A DNA stretch of 64,000 nucleotides from Streptomyces violaceusniger Tu 4113 (GCF_000147815.2 NC_015957.1:10292001-10356000), one strand, 5' to 3'; shown: positions 1 through 12,307, numbered from the stretch's first letter. The notes: generated from the letters alone by a model not told the origin. Translations and numbers: made by a program.

Positions 1-1
1 G

Positions 2-1189
2 CTCGGCCTGCTGACCGTCGCCACCACCGCCTATCTCGCCTTCCGCCCCGAACACCCCGCCGCCCGCCTCACCCCCGGGGACGAGGAGCGGCTGCGGGAG
101 CTGCTCGCCGCCCACGGGCGCCGCGACTCGCTCGGCCACTTCGCGCTCCGCCGCGACAAGGCCGTGGTCTTCTCCCCCAGCGGCAAGGCCGCGGTCTGCT
201 ACCGCGTGGTCTCCGGGGTGATGCTCGCCAGCGGCGACCCGGTCGGCGACGTGGAGGCGTGGCCCGGCGCGATCGCCTGCTTCATGGAGGAGGCGCGGGC
301 CCACTCCTGGACCCCGGCGGTGATGGGGTGCAGCGAGACCGGCGGCGAGGTGTGGACCCGGGAGACCGGCCTGGACGCGCTCGAACTCGGCGACGAGGCC
401 ATCGTCGATGTGGCGGACTTCACCCTGTCCGGGCGCGCCATGCGCAACGTACGCCAGATGGTCAAGCGGATCGAGCGGGCCGGCTACCAGACCCGGGTGC
501 GGCGCGCCGCCGACCTGGGCCCCGAGGAACTGGAGGCCATCCGGCGCGCCGCCGCCGACTGGCGGGGCACCGACACCGAGCGCGGCTTCTCGATGGCGCT
601 GGGCCGGATCGGCGACCCGGCGGACGGGGACGCGGTCATCGCCACCGCCCACAAGGCCGCCGGCGAGGACGCCGAGGAGGGCCCGTACGGGGACCTCAAG
701 GCCGTGCTGCACTTCGTGCCGTGGGGCCCGGACGGAATGTCCCTGGAGCTGATGCGGCGCGACCGGAGCGCCGACCCGGGCATGAACGAGCTGCTGATCG
801 TGGCCGCCCTGCAGGCCGCCCCCGAGCTGGGCGTGGAGCGGGTGTCGCTGAACTTCGCGATGTTCCGCTCGGCGCTGGCGCGCGGCGAGAAGCTGGGCGC
901 GGGCCCGGTGCTGCGCGGCTGGCGGGCGCTGCTGGTGTTCCTCTCCCGCTGGTTCCAGATCGAATCGCTGTACAAGTTCAACGCCAAGTTCCAGCCGCGC
1001 TGGGAGCCGCGCTTCGTGGTCTTCCGCAACACCCGGGACCTGCCCCGGATCGGCCTGGCCGCGATGCAGGCCGAGGGCTTCGTCTCGTTCGCCCTGCCCC
1101 GGCTGCTGCGCCGCGGACCGCGCCCCGAGCCCCGGCCCTGCGCCCATCGGCGGCTGGCCGACGGGCGGGGGCTGCAGCAGGCGGCCTGA
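2..1189 (+). CDS. Phosphatidylglycerol lysyltransferase-type (DUF2156) protein, 5'-truncated by window edge
   Basis: The open frame runs from base 2 to the stop at 1189 with no stop upstream, so the beginning lies outside the window. The visible part begins with the end of a hydrophobic segment and a cytosolic stretch around 'LRELLAAHGRRDSLGHFALRR'-like sequence, then the DUF2156 acyltransferase fold ('VCYRVVSGVMLASGDPVGD', 'SLELMRRD', 'LNFAMFRS', and a C-terminal 'KFNAKFQPRWEPRF' block). This is the C-terminal domain of MprF/LysX-type proteins that transfer an aminoacyl group to phosphatidylglycerol at the membrane. A GTG at 164 could start a shorter protein but would cut into the conserved domain. 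It lies 34 nt upstream of folP on the same strand. Substrate specificity cannot be read from this part. Confidence 0.85.
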   Translation, partial: LGLLTVATTAYLAFRPEHPAARLTPGDEERLRELLAAHGRRDSLGHFALRRDKAVVFSPSGKAAVCYRVVSGVMLASGDPVGDVEAWPGAIACFMEEARAHSWTPAVMGCSETGGEVWTRETGLDALELGDEAIVDVADFTLSGRAMRNVRQMVKRIERAGYQTRVRRAADLGPEELEAIRRAAADWRGTDTERGFSMALGRIGDPADGDAVIATAHKAAGEDAEEGPYGDLKAVLHFVPWGPDGMSLELMRRDRSADPGMNELLIVAALQAAPELGVERVSLNFAMFRSALARGEKLGAGPVLRGWRALLVFLSRWFQIESLYKFNAKFQPRWEPRFVVFRNTRDLPRIGLAAMQAEGFVSFALPRLLRRGPRPEPRPCAHRRLADGRGLQQAA

Positions 1190-1223
1190 TCCAGAAGGCA
1201 CCCCCTACGCCTAGGCTGGGCAC

Positions 1224-2102
1224 ATGAGCACGTTGCATGGGCGGGGCCGGGTGGCCGGACTGCCGGAGTGGGACCGGTGCGCGGTGATGGGCGTGGTGAA
1301 CGTCACACCGGACTCCTTCTCCGACGGCGGCCGGTGGTTCGACACCGAACTGGCCGTCAAGCACGGTCTCGATCTGGTCGCCGCCGGGGCCGACCTGGTG
1401 GACGTCGGCGGTGAGTCGACCCGGCCCGGCGCGGCGCGCGTCGACGAGGCCGAGGAGCTGCGCCGGGTGATCCCCGTCGTCCGGGAGCTGGCCGCGACCG
1501 GTGCCGTGATCAGCGTGGACACCATGCGGGCCACGGTGGCCGAGCGGGCCGTGGCGGCCGGGGCCCGGCTGGTCAACGACGTCAGCGGCGGCGGCGCCGA
1601 CCCCGCGATGGTGCCCGCGGTGGCCGCGGCGGAGGTGCCGTTCGTGGTGATGCACTGGCGCGGCCAGTCGATCGACATGAACAACCGAGCGGTGTACGCG
1701 GACGTGGTCGGCGAGGTCGTCGCCGAGCTGCGCACCGGCCTGGAGCAGGCCGTCGCGGGCGGTATCGACCCGGAACGGATCGTGATCGACCCGGGCCTGG
1801 GCTTCGCCAAGGACGCCGGGCACGACCTGACTCTGGTCGCCCATCTGTCCGCGCTGCGGGAGCTGGGCCGCCCGCTGCTGGTGGCGGCCTCCCGCAAGCG
1901 GTTCCTGGGGCGCGTCCTGGCCGGCGACGGCGGCAGCCCGCCGCCCGCGCGTGAGCGGGACGCCGCCACGGCGGCGGTCACCGCGCTCGCGGCGCGTGAG
2001 GGCGCCTGGGCCGTCCGGGTGCACGAGGTACGGGCCAGTGCGGACGCGGTGCGCGTGGCGCGGGCCATCGAAGCGGCCGAGAACGCGGCGGGAGCGCTGT
2101 GA
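1224..2102 (+). CDS. folP: Dihydropteroate synthase
   Basis: Condenses p-aminobenzoate with the pterin pyrophosphate to give dihydropteroate in folate synthesis; cytosolic TIM barrel. At 292 aa it has the usual length. The pterin-binding signature 'MGVVNVTPDSFSDGG' is at residues 22-36, 'GGESTRPGA' follows near 63-71, and the later 'DPGLGFAKD' and 'ASRKRFLG' blocks are present. It is the first gene of the + strand folate group; its TGA overlaps the GTG of the next gene, so the two are probably translationally coupled. No missing key residue was noticed, so an active enzyme is likely. Confidence 0.97.
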   Translation: MSTLHGRGRVAGLPEWDRCAVMGVVNVTPDSFSDGGRWFDTELAVKHGLDLVAAGADLVDVGGESTRPGAARVDEAEELRRVIPVVRELAATGAVISVDTMRATVAERAVAAGARLVNDVSGGGADPAMVPAVAAAEVPFVVMHWRGQSIDMNNRAVYADVVGEVVAELRTGLEQAVAGGIDPERIVIDPGLGFAKDAGHDLTLVAHLSALRELGRPLLVAASRKRFLGRVLAGDGGSPPPARERDAATAAVTALAAREGAWAVRVHEVRASADAVRVARAIEAAENAAGAL

Positions 2103-2584
2103 CTTCCCTTACGGACAACGAACGTGTGGCGCAGGTGAACACCGCGCTGTACGACGCCATGGAGCAGGGCGATCACACCACGCTGCAGCGGCTGTGGCTG
2201 GACTCCCCCGACACCGAGGTGTCCTGTGTCCACCCGGGCTGGCCGGTGCTGCGCGGCCGCGGCGAGGTGCTCCGCTCCTATGCGCTGATCATGGCCAATA
2301 CGGACTACATCCAGTTCTTCCTGACGGATGTCGAGGTGTCGGTGATGGCCGACACCGCCCTGGTGACCTGCACCGAGAACATCCTCAGCGGCGCCCCCGC
2401 GGAGGAGGAGGGCCAGCTCGGCCCGCTGGTGGGCCAGCTCGTCGTGGCCACGAATGTGTTCCGCCGCACGGAGGACGGCTGGAAGGTCTGGTCGCACCAC
2501 GGCTCCCCGGTCCTCGCGGAGAGTGACGACGAGGAGCCGGGCGGTCCCGAAGGCCCCGCCGACGACGGGTTGTTGCCGGGCTGA
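2099..2584 (+). CDS. NTF2/SnoaL-like fold protein (folate operon)
   Basis: 161 aa. The GTG start overlaps the folP stop (GTGA). The sequence has the DUF4440/SnoaL-like pattern: an N-terminal helix 'VAQVNTALYDAMEQGD', 'LWLDSPDTEVSCVHPGWPV' and a strand-rich second half ending near 'WKVWSHHGSP'. The acidic C-terminal tail (about residues 140-161) looks disordered. A gene of this type sits between folP and folB in other streptomycetes, to my knowledge. Its role is unknown; a small-molecule binding or accessory role in the folate operon is only inference from position. Confidence 0.85.
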   Translation: MTSLTDNERVAQVNTALYDAMEQGDHTTLQRLWLDSPDTEVSCVHPGWPVLRGRGEVLRSYALIMANTDYIQFFLTDVEVSVMADTALVTCTENILSGAPAEEEGQLGPLVGQLVVATNVFRRTEDGWKVWSHHGSPVLAESDDEEPGGPEGPADDGLLPG

Positions 2585-2791
2585 CCCGACCCCGTTCGAG
2601 CCCCGCGAGGTGGGGGTAGAAGGCTGTGGCGCGGAGCGTCGGCAGCGGGCACCGCCCACCCCATGGGCGCATGCCGCCGGGGCCCGCAGGTAGATTGCGA
2701 GGCAGGTACCCCCGCAGACGGCAGGGGACGGGTGGTGCGCTCCGGCCAGGAGGGCGTGCCCGCGTACCGACGACCAGCAGGAGTGATTCAG

Positions 2792-3151
2792 GTGGATCGT
2801 GTCGCGCTGCGCGGCCTGAAGGCTCGCGGGCACCACGGCGTGCTACCCCATGAGCGCGAGGAGGGCCAGGACTTCGTCGTGGACCTCGTGCTCGGCCTGG
2901 ACACTCGGCCCGCCGCGGCCGACGACGATCTCGGCAAGACCGTCCACTACGGAGTGGTGGCGGAAGAGGTCGTGGCCGTGGTGCGGGGTGAGCCGGTCGA
3001 TCTGATCGAGACGCTGGCCGAACGGATCGCGGACCGGTGCCTCAAGCACGACGTGGTACGGGAGGTCGAGGTCGTGGTGCACAAGCCCCAGGCCCCGATC
3101 ACCGTGCCCTTCGACGACGTGACCATCACCATCACCCGGAGCCGAGTATGA
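2792..3151 (+). CDS. folB: Dihydroneopterin aldolase
   Basis: 119 aa, cleaving dihydroneopterin to hydroxymethyl-dihydropterin in folate synthesis. Start chosen at GTG 2792 ('VDRVALRGLKARGHHGV') because AGGAG at 2779-2783 lies 8 nt upstream; the in-frame GTG at 2783 and more upstream starts would add residues not seen in the family. Family features: 'GLKARGHHGVLPHERE', 'VHYGVV' and 'LIETLAERIADRCL' followed by 'VEVVVHKPQAPI'. The stop overlaps the ATG of folK (ATGA). About 200 nt of non-coding DNA precede it, so a promoter or leader could lie there, but none stands out. Confidence 0.95.
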   Translation: MDRVALRGLKARGHHGVLPHEREEGQDFVVDLVLGLDTRPAAADDDLGKTVHYGVVAEEVVAVVRGEPVDLIETLAERIADRCLKHDVVREVEVVVHKPQAPITVPFDDVTITITRSRV

Positions 3152-3741
3152 GCAGCAGCGACCCGACCGTGCAGCCCGTTCCCATCTCCGTGGTGGAGCA
3201 GGTGGACGCCGCCGATGTGACGTTGAGCAACCCCAAACGAGCGGTGATCTCGCTCGGCAGCAATCTGGGCAACCGCCTGGAGACCCTCCAGGGCGCCATC
3301 GACGCGCTGGAGGACACCCCGGGCCTGCGGGTCAAGGCCGTCTCGCCGGTGTACGAGACGGACCCGTGGGGCGTGGAGCCCGGCACCCAGGCCACGTACT
3401 TCAACGCGGTGGTGCTGATCAAGACGACGCTGCCGCCGTCCTCGCTGCTGGAGCGCGGCCACGCGATCGAGGAGGCGTTCGAGCGGGTGCGGGACGAGCG
3501 CTGGGGCCCGCGCACCATCGACGTGGACATCGTGGCGTATCAGGACGTGGTGTCCGACGACCCCCACCTGACCCTGCCGCATCCGCGCGCCCATGAGCGC
3601 GCCTTCGTGCTGGTGCCGTGGAACGACGTGGATCCGCGGGCCGAGGTCCCCGGGCGCGGGGCGGTGGCGGGGCTGCTGGCCGCGATGGGCCAGGAAGGTG
3701 TCCGGGTCCGCACCGATCTGGAACTGCGACTGCCCGAGTAG
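3148..3741 (+). CDS. folK: 6-hydroxymethyl-7,8-dihydropterin pyrophosphokinase
   Basis: 197 aa. It activates the pterin with ATP immediately before the FolP step. The ATG overlaps the folB TGA, showing translational coupling. Family blocks: 'AVISLGSNLGNRLETL' near residue 35, 'VSPVYETDPWG' near 65, the signature 'RWGPRTIDVDIV' near 120 and 'LPHPRAHERAFVLVPW' near 145. The first ~30 residues, before the SLGSN block, are an extension of the basic fold and may be flexible. Confidence 0.96.
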   Translation: MSSSDPTVQPVPISVVEQVDAADVTLSNPKRAVISLGSNLGNRLETLQGAIDALEDTPGLRVKAVSPVYETDPWGVEPGTQATYFNAVVLIKTTLPPSSLLERGHAIEEAFERVRDERWGPRTIDVDIVAYQDVVSDDPHLTLPHPRAHERAFVLVPWNDVDPRAEVPGRGAVAGLLAAMGQEGVRVRTDLELRLPE

Positions 3742-3802
3742 ACGTTGATCCGGATAGGTTCCGGAGACGTTGGCACGTACTGAATTGAGGGGCGACCGCT
3801 CG

Positions 3803-4300
3803 GTGAAGCAACTTCGGATCGGGGTGCTGGTCGGGCTGTTCGCCGTGGCCGGTGTGGTGTCGTGGGCGGGCGCCCGGCTGTGGGACACGGTGGGGTCGCT
3901 GCCGAGCGTCCCGGTGGCCGCGCCGATCGTGCTGGCCCTGATCGCGGTCGTGCTGGCCGCCACCGCGCTGTCGCTGCGGTCCCGGCTGCGCGCCCAGCGC
4001 GAGCGGCAGCCGGGCGCCAAGGGCGTCGACCCGATGGTGGCCGCCCGTGCGGTGCTCTTCGGGCAGGCCAGCGCGCTGGTGGCGGCGCTGGTCGCGGGGA
4101 TGTACGGCGGGGCGGGCGTCTTCCTGGCCATGGAGCAGCTCGATGTGCCCGCCCGCCGGGATCAGGCCATCTACGCCGGGGCGTCGGTACTGGCGGCCGC
4201 GGGGGTGGTGGCGGCCGCGTTCTTCCTGGAGCGGGTCCTCAAGCTCCCGGAGGACGACGACAACGACGGCAACGGCCCGAGCGCCGCGGCCCGCGCCTGA
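3803..4300 (+). CDS. DUF3180 family membrane protein
   Basis: 165 aa with four predicted membrane segments ('IGVLVGLFAVAGVVSWAG', 'APIVLALIAVVLAATAL', 'AARAVLFGQASALVAAL', and one near the C-terminus ending at 'AAAFFLERVLKLP'). DUF3180 proteins follow folK in many actinobacteria, so the last position in this folate operon is typical. GTG 3803 is preferred: GAGGGG lies 10 nt upstream and the product begins 'VKQLRIGVL' as in relatives. A TTG at 3770 with GGAG before it would give 11 more residues. Function unknown. The C-terminus is acidic (DDDNDGN) and probably cytosolic. Confidence 0.85.
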   Translation: MKQLRIGVLVGLFAVAGVVSWAGARLWDTVGSLPSVPVAAPIVLALIAVVLAATALSLRSRLRAQRERQPGAKGVDPMVAARAVLFGQASALVAALVAGMYGGAGVFLAMEQLDVPARRDQAIYAGASVLAAAGVVAAAFFLERVLKLPEDDDNDGNGPSAAARA

Positions 4301-4404
4301 GGCGCACAGACAGGCGCAGCGGACGCCCGAGGGCACGAGTCCACCCGTACGGGCCTCGCCCTGTGCCGCTGAGGCTCAGGCCCGGCTGAGGCGCCCGGAG
4401 CCGC

Positions 4405-5010
4405 TCAGCGGGCCATGATGAGGCTCATGGCCTCGGCCCGGGTGGCCGGATCGCGTAGCTGGCCGCGGACGGCCGAGGTGAGGGTCTTGGCGCCGGGCTT
4501 GCGCACCCCGCGCATGGTCATGCACATGTGCTCGCACTCGACCACCACGATCACCCCGCGCGGCTCCAGTATCCGCATCAGGGACTCGGCGACCTGCGTG
4601 GTCAGCCGCTCTTGGACCTGGGGGCGGCGGGCGAAGACATCGACCAGCCGGGCCAGCTTGGACAGCCCGGTGATCTTGCCGTCGTGGGACGGGATGTAGC
4701 CCACATGGGCGACGCCCACGAAGGGCACCAGGTGGTGCTCGCAGGAGGACATCACCTCGATGTCCTTGACCAGCACCATCTCGTCATGGCCCAGGTCGAA
4801 GGTGGTGGTCAGGACGTCCTCGGGCTCCTGGCGCAGCCCCGCGAAGATCTCCTTGTACGCACGGGCCACCCGGCCCGGCGTCTCGCGCAGCCCCTCCCGG
4901 TCCGGGTCCTCGCCAACGGCGATCAGCAGCTCTCGGATCGCGTTCTCGGCGCGCTTCTCGTCGAACACGCCGATGGGGCTCTCGCCGTCCAGCGTCACCG
5001 GGTCGGTCAT
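4405..5010 (-). CDS. folE: GTP cyclohydrolase I
   Basis: 201 aa. It converts GTP to dihydroneopterin triphosphate, the first step of tetrahydrofolate synthesis. The start is ATG 5010 ('[10 protein letters not shown]') with AGGAACGAGG-type purine-rich sequence upstream; a longer frame from 5091 adds no conserved sequence. Zinc and catalytic blocks visible: '[21 protein letters not shown]' in the middle and '[14 protein letters not shown]' near residue 160. It lies downstream of ftsH on the - strand and converges on the folP-DUF3180 operon, so the two folate transcription units run toward each other. Confidence 0.97.
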   Translation of the reverse strand: MTDPVTLDGESPIGVFDEKRAENAIRELLIAVGEDPDREGLRETPGRVARAYKEIFAGLRQEPEDVLTTTFDLGHDEMVLVKDIEVMSSCEHHLVPFVGVAHVGYIPSHDGKITGLSKLARLVDVFARRPQVQERLTTQVAESLMRILEPRGVIVVVECEHMCMTMRGVRKPGAKTLTSAVRGQLRDPATRAEAMSLIMAR

Positions 5011-5050
5011 GGAGCTGCCTCGTTCCTCACATACACACAACGAACGCGTA

Positions 5051-5092
5051 AATGCCGCGTTCACCAGGCTAGAACCTGGTGGACGCGGCATT
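5051..5092 (-). terminator. Strong stem-loop between ftsH and folE
   Basis: Two 18-base arms (5051-5068 and 5075-5092) pair around a 6-base loop with a single mismatch/wobble. On the - strand the hairpin is followed by TTT. It sits 46 nt after the ftsH stop and 41 nt before the folE start, so it may terminate or attenuate ftsH transcription before folE. Confidence 0.7.
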
Positions 5093-5137
5093 CATTCCAG
5101 GGCCACCGGGGACGGAAACCGCCCCCGATGGTGGGGA

Positions 5138-7180
<2,043 letters not shown>

Positions 7181-7425
7181 CCATACGGGGCGAAGCCGCC
7201 CCGTCCCTCCTGCCACAGTGAGGCACGGCAGCCCTGGAGGGGCCGCCTGTGCGTGCGGTGTATTTGCGGTGTATGAGCTGTGTAATCCTCAGCCTCAAAA
7301 AAGACTGACCTTCGGACGGTACCCCAGCATTGTCACCCGACGCCGCCGTGGACTGTTAACAAAACCGCCTTCCCCTGCTCCAACGGCGGAAAACCCCGCC
7401 AGGTTCCCAGGGGCCCGCGGCGCCG

Positions 7426-7980
7426 TCAGCCGCCGTAGACGTGGGGGGCCAGGGTGCCGACGAACCGCAGGTTCCGGTACTTCTCGGCGTAGTCCAGCCC
7501 GTAGCCGACGACGAACTCGTTGGGGATGTCGAAGCCGACCCACTTCACCTTGATGGCGACCTTGGCCGCCTCCGGCTTGCGCAGCAGGGTGCAGACGTTC
7601 AGCGAGGCCGGCTCACGCGAGCCCAGGTTCGACAGCAGCCACGACAGCGTCAGTCCGGAGTCGATGATGTCCTCGACGATCAGGACGTGTTTGCCCTTGA
7701 TGTCGGTATCCAAGTCCTTCAGGATACGCACCACCCCGGAGGACTGGGTGCCCGCGCCGTAGGACGACACGGCCATCCAGTCCATGGTGACGGGCGTGGA
7801 CAGGGCACGTGCCAGATCCGCCATCACCATGACCGCGCCCTTGAGCACGCCGACGATCAGCAGATCCTTGCCCGCGTACTCCTCGTCGATGGTGGCCGCC
7901 AGCTCCGCCAGCTTCGCGTTGATCTCTTCCTCGGTGATGAGGACCGACTTGAGGTCGGTGCCCATGTCCTTGTCGTCCAC
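7426..7980 (-). CDS. hpt: Hypoxanthine phosphoribosyltransferase
   Basis: 184 aa. It salvages hypoxanthine/guanine to IMP/GMP using PRPP. The PRPP-binding motif '[13 protein letters not shown]' is in the middle, with '[16 protein letters not shown]' before and '[19 protein letters not shown]' near the C-terminus, all hallmarks of the family. Start uncertain: GTG 7980 ('[10 protein letters not shown]') leaves 46 nt to tilS; ATG 7965 is 5 codons shorter and ATG 8061 would overlap tilS by 35 nt. It is probably in one transcription unit with tilS upstream, an association widespread in bacteria, often with ftsH. Confidence 0.95.
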   Translation of the reverse strand: MDDKDMGTDLKSVLITEEEINAKLAELAATIDEEYAGKDLLIVGVLKGAVMVMADLARALSTPVTMDWMAVSSYGAGTQSSGVVRILKDLDTDIKGKHVLIVEDIIDSGLTLSWLLSNLGSREPASLNVCTLLRKPEAAKVAIKVKWVGFDIPNEFVVGYGLDYAEKYRNLRFVGTLAPHVYGG

Positions 7981-8026
7981 CCGCGCCACTTTCGTTCGAC
8001 GTACCCGCTCATCCGGCTCGGGCGGA

Positions 8027-9130
8027 TCAGCCCTGCCGAATGACCAGTCTGCCACCCTCACGGCGGACCTCGACGCGGCCGGGGAGGTTGATGGCCCGCT
8101 GCCCCCGCCAGCCGGTGATCAGCCGGTCCACTTCTTCGATGTGGCGGGCGAAGAGCGAACCGGCCGGCGCGCCCGCGGCGATGGCGGCGCGGCGCAGTAC
8201 CCGGCGGCGGACGGCGGTGGGCAGTCCGTGCAGGCCGACGGTGTCGAGATGCACCGCCTGCGCACCACCGGCCGCCGCCGGTGCGGTGGTCATCACATCG
8301 GCCTCGGCGCGGGCGGCCCAGGCGTCGAGGGCGTCGGCGTCGTCACGGGAGAGCTGGGCGGTGCGGGCGAGCGCCTCGACGACGCCCTTGCCCAGTGCCT
8401 TCTCCAGGATGGGCAGCGCCTCGTGGCGGACCCGGGAGCGGGTGTAGGACGGGTCCACGTTGTGCGGGTCGTCCCAGACGGGCAGCGACTGGGCCAGGCA
8501 CGCCTCGCGGACCGTGTGCCGGTCCAGTTGGAGGAAGGGGCGGCGGTAGCGGCCGTCGGCCCCGGAGACCCAGGCCATGCCGGACAGCGAGCGGGTGCCG
8601 GAGCCGCGGGCGAGGCCCAGCAGAACCGTCTCGGCCTGGTCGTCACGGGTGTGGCCGAGCAGCACGGCGGTGGCGCCGTGGCGCTCGGCGGCGCCGTCCA
8701 GCGCGGCGTAGCGGGCGTCCCGGGCGGCGGCCTCGGGGCCGCCACCGCGGCCGACGGACACGGCGATTGCCTCGACCGGCGCCAGGCCCAGCGCCCGCAT
8801 CCGGTCGGCGACCTCGGCGGCGCGGGCGTCGGAGCCCTGCTGCAGGCCGTGGTCGACGGTGACCCCGCCGGCCCGCAGGCCGGCTCGCGGGGCCTCGAAG
8901 GCGAGGGCGGAGGCGAGCGCCATGGAGTCGGCGCCGCCCGAGCAGGCGGCGAGTACGAGGGGCGCGTCGTCGCGCGGGGCGGAGCCGCGGGGGGCGGGGG
9001 CCGAACGCGTCGAGGGCGAAGAGGCGGCGGAGGGCGAGCAGGAGGACGAGGCCGAGTGGGCGACGAGGACGTCGTGGAGGACGCGGCGGACCGCGAGGCG
9101 TATCGCGGCGACCGCTGGATGGGGACCCAT
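8027..9130 (-). CDS. tilS: tRNA(Ile)-lysidine synthetase
   Basis: 367 aa. It ligates lysine to C34 of tRNA-Ile(CAU) with ATP, preventing AUA misreading. The PP-loop SGGADS is at residues 64-69, followed by 'VDHGLQ' and '[20 protein letters not shown]'. ATG 9130 ('[18 protein letters not shown]') was chosen since it starts the conserved N-terminal helix; a start at 9265 would add an unrelated extension. A Ser/Pro/Ala-rich insertion at about 27-56 sits between that helix and the PP-loop, which looks like a lineage-specific linker. Confidence 0.95.
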   Translation of the reverse strand: MGPHPAVAAIRLAVRRVLHDVLVAHSASSSCSPSAASSPSTRSAPAPRGSAPRDDAPLVLAACSGGADSMALASALAFEAPRAGLRAGGVTVDHGLQQGSDARAAEVADRMRALGLAPVEAIAVSVGRGGGPEAAARDARYAALDGAAERHGATAVLLGHTRDDQAETVLLGLARGSGTRSLSGMAWVSGADGRYRRPFLQLDRHTVREACLAQSLPVWDDPHNVDPSYTRSRVRHEALPILEKALGKGVVEALARTAQLSRDDADALDAWAARAEADVMTTAPAAAGGAQAVHLDTVGLHGLPTAVRRRVLRRAAIAAGAPAGSLFARHIEEVDRLITGWRGQRAINLPGRVEVRREGGRLVIRQG

Positions 9131-9333
9131 GTCCGTTTCCCATCTGTCATTCGAGGGGGTGCCTCGGGGGGTACGAGGAGTTACGCAGCTTTTCGTCACG
9201 CTGCGTATGTCGATGGTGACAGAAGCGAGCTGTTCCCCGAGCATCGCACGCCTACCCGTCGCCAACGGTCCCTCGGACGAGTGATTAAAGGGAGCGTTCG
9301 TCCGTTTCCACGTGTGCCGGGAGTGTGCCGGTT

Positions 9334-10476
9334 CTAGGACTCCGCCTTACGGTGCACCCGCGCGACCCACTCGGCGGGTTTGCTGATCTCCGCCTTGGTC
9401 GGGAGGGTGTTGGGCGAGGTCCAGACACGGTTGAAACCGTCCATGCCGACCTCGTTCACCACGGCCCGGACGAATCGCTCACCGTCACGGTACTGCCGCA
9501 GCTTGGCGTCGAGCCCCAGCAGCTTGCGCAGCGCCTGGTCGAGCCGGCCCGCGCCGCTCGCCCGGCGCTTCTGGAACTTCTCCCGGATCTCCGCGACGGA
9601 CGGCACGACCTCCGGCCCCACCCCGTCCATGACGTAGTCGGCGTGGCCCTCCAGCAGCGACATCGCCGCGGTCAGCCGGGCCAGGATCTCCCGCTGGGAG
9701 GGGGTCTGGACCAGCTCGATGATGCTGGGCGCGCCGCGCCCCTCCTCCTCGCCCCCCTCGTCACCGGGACGGCCGCCGCCGCTCAGCGACTGGAAGGCCT
9801 CGCGGAGCCGCTCCAGCAGGGTGGCCGGGTCCACGTCGGTCTCGCCGAGGAACGCCTGGATCTCGGACTCGATGTGGTCGCGCAGCCACGGCACGGCGGT
9901 GAACTGGGTGCGGTGGGTCTCCTCGTGCAGCGAGACCCACAGCCGGAAGTCGTGCGGGGCCACGTCGAGTTCGCGCTCCACGTGGACGATGTTGGGCGCC
10001 ACCAGCAGCAGCCGGCCGCCGCCCGGGGAGCCGGGCAGCTCGCGGGTCGCGGGCGCGAAGGTCTCGTACTGGCCGAGCACCCGGGAGGCGAGGAAGGACA
10101 GCAGCATCCCCAGCTCGACCCCGGTCACCTTGCCGCCGACGGCGCCCAGCACGGCCCCGCCGGGCAGTCCGCCGCGCCGGTCCTGCATCTTGCCGAGCAG
10201 CGGTTTGAGGATCTGCCGGAAGCCCGCCACATTGGCCTTGATCCAGCCCGCGCGGTCCACGACGAGGACAGGGGTGTCCGAGGCCGGGCCGCCGGAGACG
10301 GCCATCCGGGTGAACGCGCGGACGTGCTCCTCCGAGGACTTGGCGTGCCGCCGCAGCTCCGCGACGACGGCACGCGCCTCGTCACGACTCACCTCGGGCC
10401 CTGGGCGCACCAGCCGGGTCGCGGTCGCGACCGCGAGATTCCAGTCGACCATCTCCACACCACCGATGCTCGTCAT
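9334..10476 (-). CDS. Zinc-dependent metalloprotease (zincin_2/DUF2342)
   Basis: 380 aa. The HExxH zincin motif HEETH lies about midway ('[13 protein letters not shown]'). The N-terminal block '[21 protein letters not shown]' and the C-terminal '[29 protein letters not shown]' helix are typical of the family formerly called 'F420 biosynthesis-associated'. An acidic Gly/Glu insertion ('[10 protein letters not shown]') near residue 240 is likely a loop. It lies between dacB and tilS on the - strand, a conserved actinobacterial position. The substrate is unknown; the F420 label rests on context in other genomes, not on a known reaction. Confidence 0.9.
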   Translation of the reverse strand: MTSIGGVEMVDWNLAVATATRLVRPGPEVSRDEARAVVAELRRHAKSSEEHVRAFTRMAVSGGPASDTPVLVVDRAGWIKANVAGFRQILKPLLGKMQDRRGGLPGGAVLGAVGGKVTGVELGMLLSFLASRVLGQYETFAPATRELPGSPGGGRLLLVAPNIVHVERELDVAPHDFRLWVSLHEETHRTQFTAVPWLRDHIESEIQAFLGETDVDPATLLERLREAFQSLSGGGRPGDEGGEEEGRGAPSIIELVQTPSQREILARLTAAMSLLEGHADYVMDGVGPEVVPSVAEIREKFQKRRASGAGRLDQALRKLLGLDAKLRQYRDGERFVRAVVNEVGMDGFNRVWTSPNTLPTKAEISKPAEWVARVHRKAES

Positions 10477-10622
10477 GGCTTCACGGTACGTGGCCCGCGC
10501 CCCATCCGGGAGGACACCGCGGTCCGCACAGGCGGCCGCCCGGCGTCCGGGTCACCCTCGTGGCCTTACGGCGGCCACCGTGGCGTGGCCGCCCCCGCGT
10601 CCGGGTCGGGTCGCCCTCGCGC

Positions 10623-12221
10623 TCAGCGGCAGCCGCAGTTGGCGAGGGCCGAGGCCATTCGGTCCAGGGCGCGCTGGGCGCCGTCGGCGTCGGTGGTGCC
10701 GTTGGTCATGAACGCGAAGACCAGCAGCCGGCCGTCCGCGTCCACGACCGAGCCCGCGAGGCTGTTGACCCCGGTGAGGGTGCCGGTCTTGGCACGGACC
10801 ACGCCCCGGCCGACCGCGTCCTGGGCGTAGCGGGTGCGCAGGGTGCCGCTGAAACCGGCCACCGGCAGCCCGGTGAGCAGCGACCGCAGTTGGGGATGGT
10901 CACGGTCGGCGGCGCGCACCAGCACCTGGGCGAGCAGCCCGGCGGACACATGGTCGGCGCGGTCGAGCCCGCTGCCGTCCGCGATCCGGGCACCGCTCAG
11001 CGGCACCCCGAGCTTGCGCAGCCGCTGGGTCACGGCCTTCGCCCCGCCCGCGAAGCTGGCCGGCTTGCCGGCCGCGAGGGCGGTCTGCCGGGACAGGGCC
11101 TCCGCGATGTCGTTGTCGCTGGTGGTCAGCATCCGCTCGACGAGCGAGGACAGCGGCTGGGAGCGGACGGAGGCCACCGTACGGGCGCCCTTGGCGGCCT
11201 TGCGCGAGCCGGGCTCGCCCGTCACCTCGACACCGCGGTCGCGCAGCATCGACGCGAAGGTGCCGGCCGCGTCGGCGGCCGGGTCCTCGGCGCGCGGGGC
11301 CGGGCCATGGTCGCTGTCGTCCTTACGGCCCTCGTCGGCCATCAGGGGGACGACGGGCGAGAGGTTCTCGTTGGGGCCGATCGGGTGGAGCTTCGACCCG
11401 GAGTAGAGCGACGTGTCGTAACCGAGCCGGTAGGGGCCCGCACCGCGCTTCTTGAGGGCGCGGGCGGTGGCGTCGGCCAACTGGCGGAGTGCGGCGGGGT
11501 GGTCGTCCCCCTTGACGGCCCGCGCGGTGAGCGTGGGGTCGCCGCCGCCGACCAGCACGATGTCGTGTCTGCCCGCGCCCGCCACGACGCTGGTCCTGAT
11601 GCGGTGGTCCGGGCCGAGGGCGGAGAGGGCGGCGGCACCGGTCGCGAGCTTGATCGTCGAGGCGGGGACCGTGGCCGTACCCGCCTTGCTGCCGAACACC
11701 TGCTGACCGGTGGTCACGTCCATCACCGCCACCGAGCGCTCATCGGCCAACGCGGAATCCTCCAGCAGCGGTTCGAGCGTGTCGGCGAGCCCCGCCCCGG
11801 TGGGCGGCGGCACGGCGTCCCCACCGCTGTCCGGCGACTTGGGCGCGGGGCGCACGCCGAGCGCGGCCAGGACAGGCGAGGCGCTGGGCGCGGGCCGCCC
11901 CGGACCGCCGTCGCGCCCGTCGCCCGGGGCCCGGTCGTCGGCGGCTCGGGCGCGTTCGGCCGTCCGCTGTCCGCCGTCCCAGGGCCCGGCCACGAGCACC
12001 GACACCACGGCGACCACCAGACCGGTCGCGGCGGAGACCGTCACCAGTTGCCAGGTCCGCTGCTGCTCCCGGGGCGTGCGCCGCCATTCACGCCGGATAC
12101 GGGCGCGCACGCGGTCCCATTCGTACAGCCCACGACCGCGCGCGCGGTCGAACTCGCGTCGCCCACGGCTCAGCCCGTGCCTCAGCCACTCCCTGACCTG
12201 CCACGATCGGGCTTCAGGCAC
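10623..12221 (-). CDS. dacB: D-alanyl-D-alanine carboxypeptidase/endopeptidase (PBP4 type)
   Basis: 532 aa. It trims or cleaves peptidoglycan peptides outside the membrane. GTG 12221 ('[12 protein letters not shown]') is chosen: AAAGGGG lies about 10 nt upstream. A basic cytosolic N-terminus is followed by one membrane anchor ('[21 protein letters not shown]') near residue 60. Active-site motifs of class C/S13 enzymes are complete: '[10 protein letters not shown]' (SxxK), '[11 protein letters not shown]' (SxN) and 'RAKTGTLTG' (KTG). A Pro/Ala/Asp linker separates anchor and catalytic domain. It diverges from ppa. Confidence 0.95.
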   Translation of the reverse strand: MPEARSWQVREWLRHGLSRGRREFDRARGRGLYEWDRVRARIRREWRRTPREQQRTWQLVTVSAATGLVVAVVSVLVAGPWDGGQRTAERARAADDRAPGDGRDGGPGRPAPSASPVLAALGVRPAPKSPDSGGDAVPPPTGAGLADTLEPLLEDSALADERSVAVMDVTTGQQVFGSKAGTATVPASTIKLATGAAALSALGPDHRIRTSVVAGAGRHDIVLVGGGDPTLTARAVKGDDHPAALRQLADATARALKKRGAGPYRLGYDTSLYSGSKLHPIGPNENLSPVVPLMADEGRKDDSDHGPAPRAEDPAADAAGTFASMLRDRGVEVTGEPGSRKAAKGARTVASVRSQPLSSLVERMLTTSDNDIAEALSRQTALAAGKPASFAGGAKAVTQRLRKLGVPLSGARIADGSGLDRADHVSAGLLAQVLVRAADRDHPQLRSLLTGLPVAGFSGTLRTRYAQDAVGRGVVRAKTGTLTGVNSLAGSVVDADGRLLVFAFMTNGTTDADGAQRALDRMASALANCGCR

Positions 12222-12307
12222 GACCGACCAGCCCCTTTCGCCACCACACACCTGCGTGGGGGACACTTAATCACCAGACGTATGTGTTGATCATGGAGGA
12301 GCCACCC

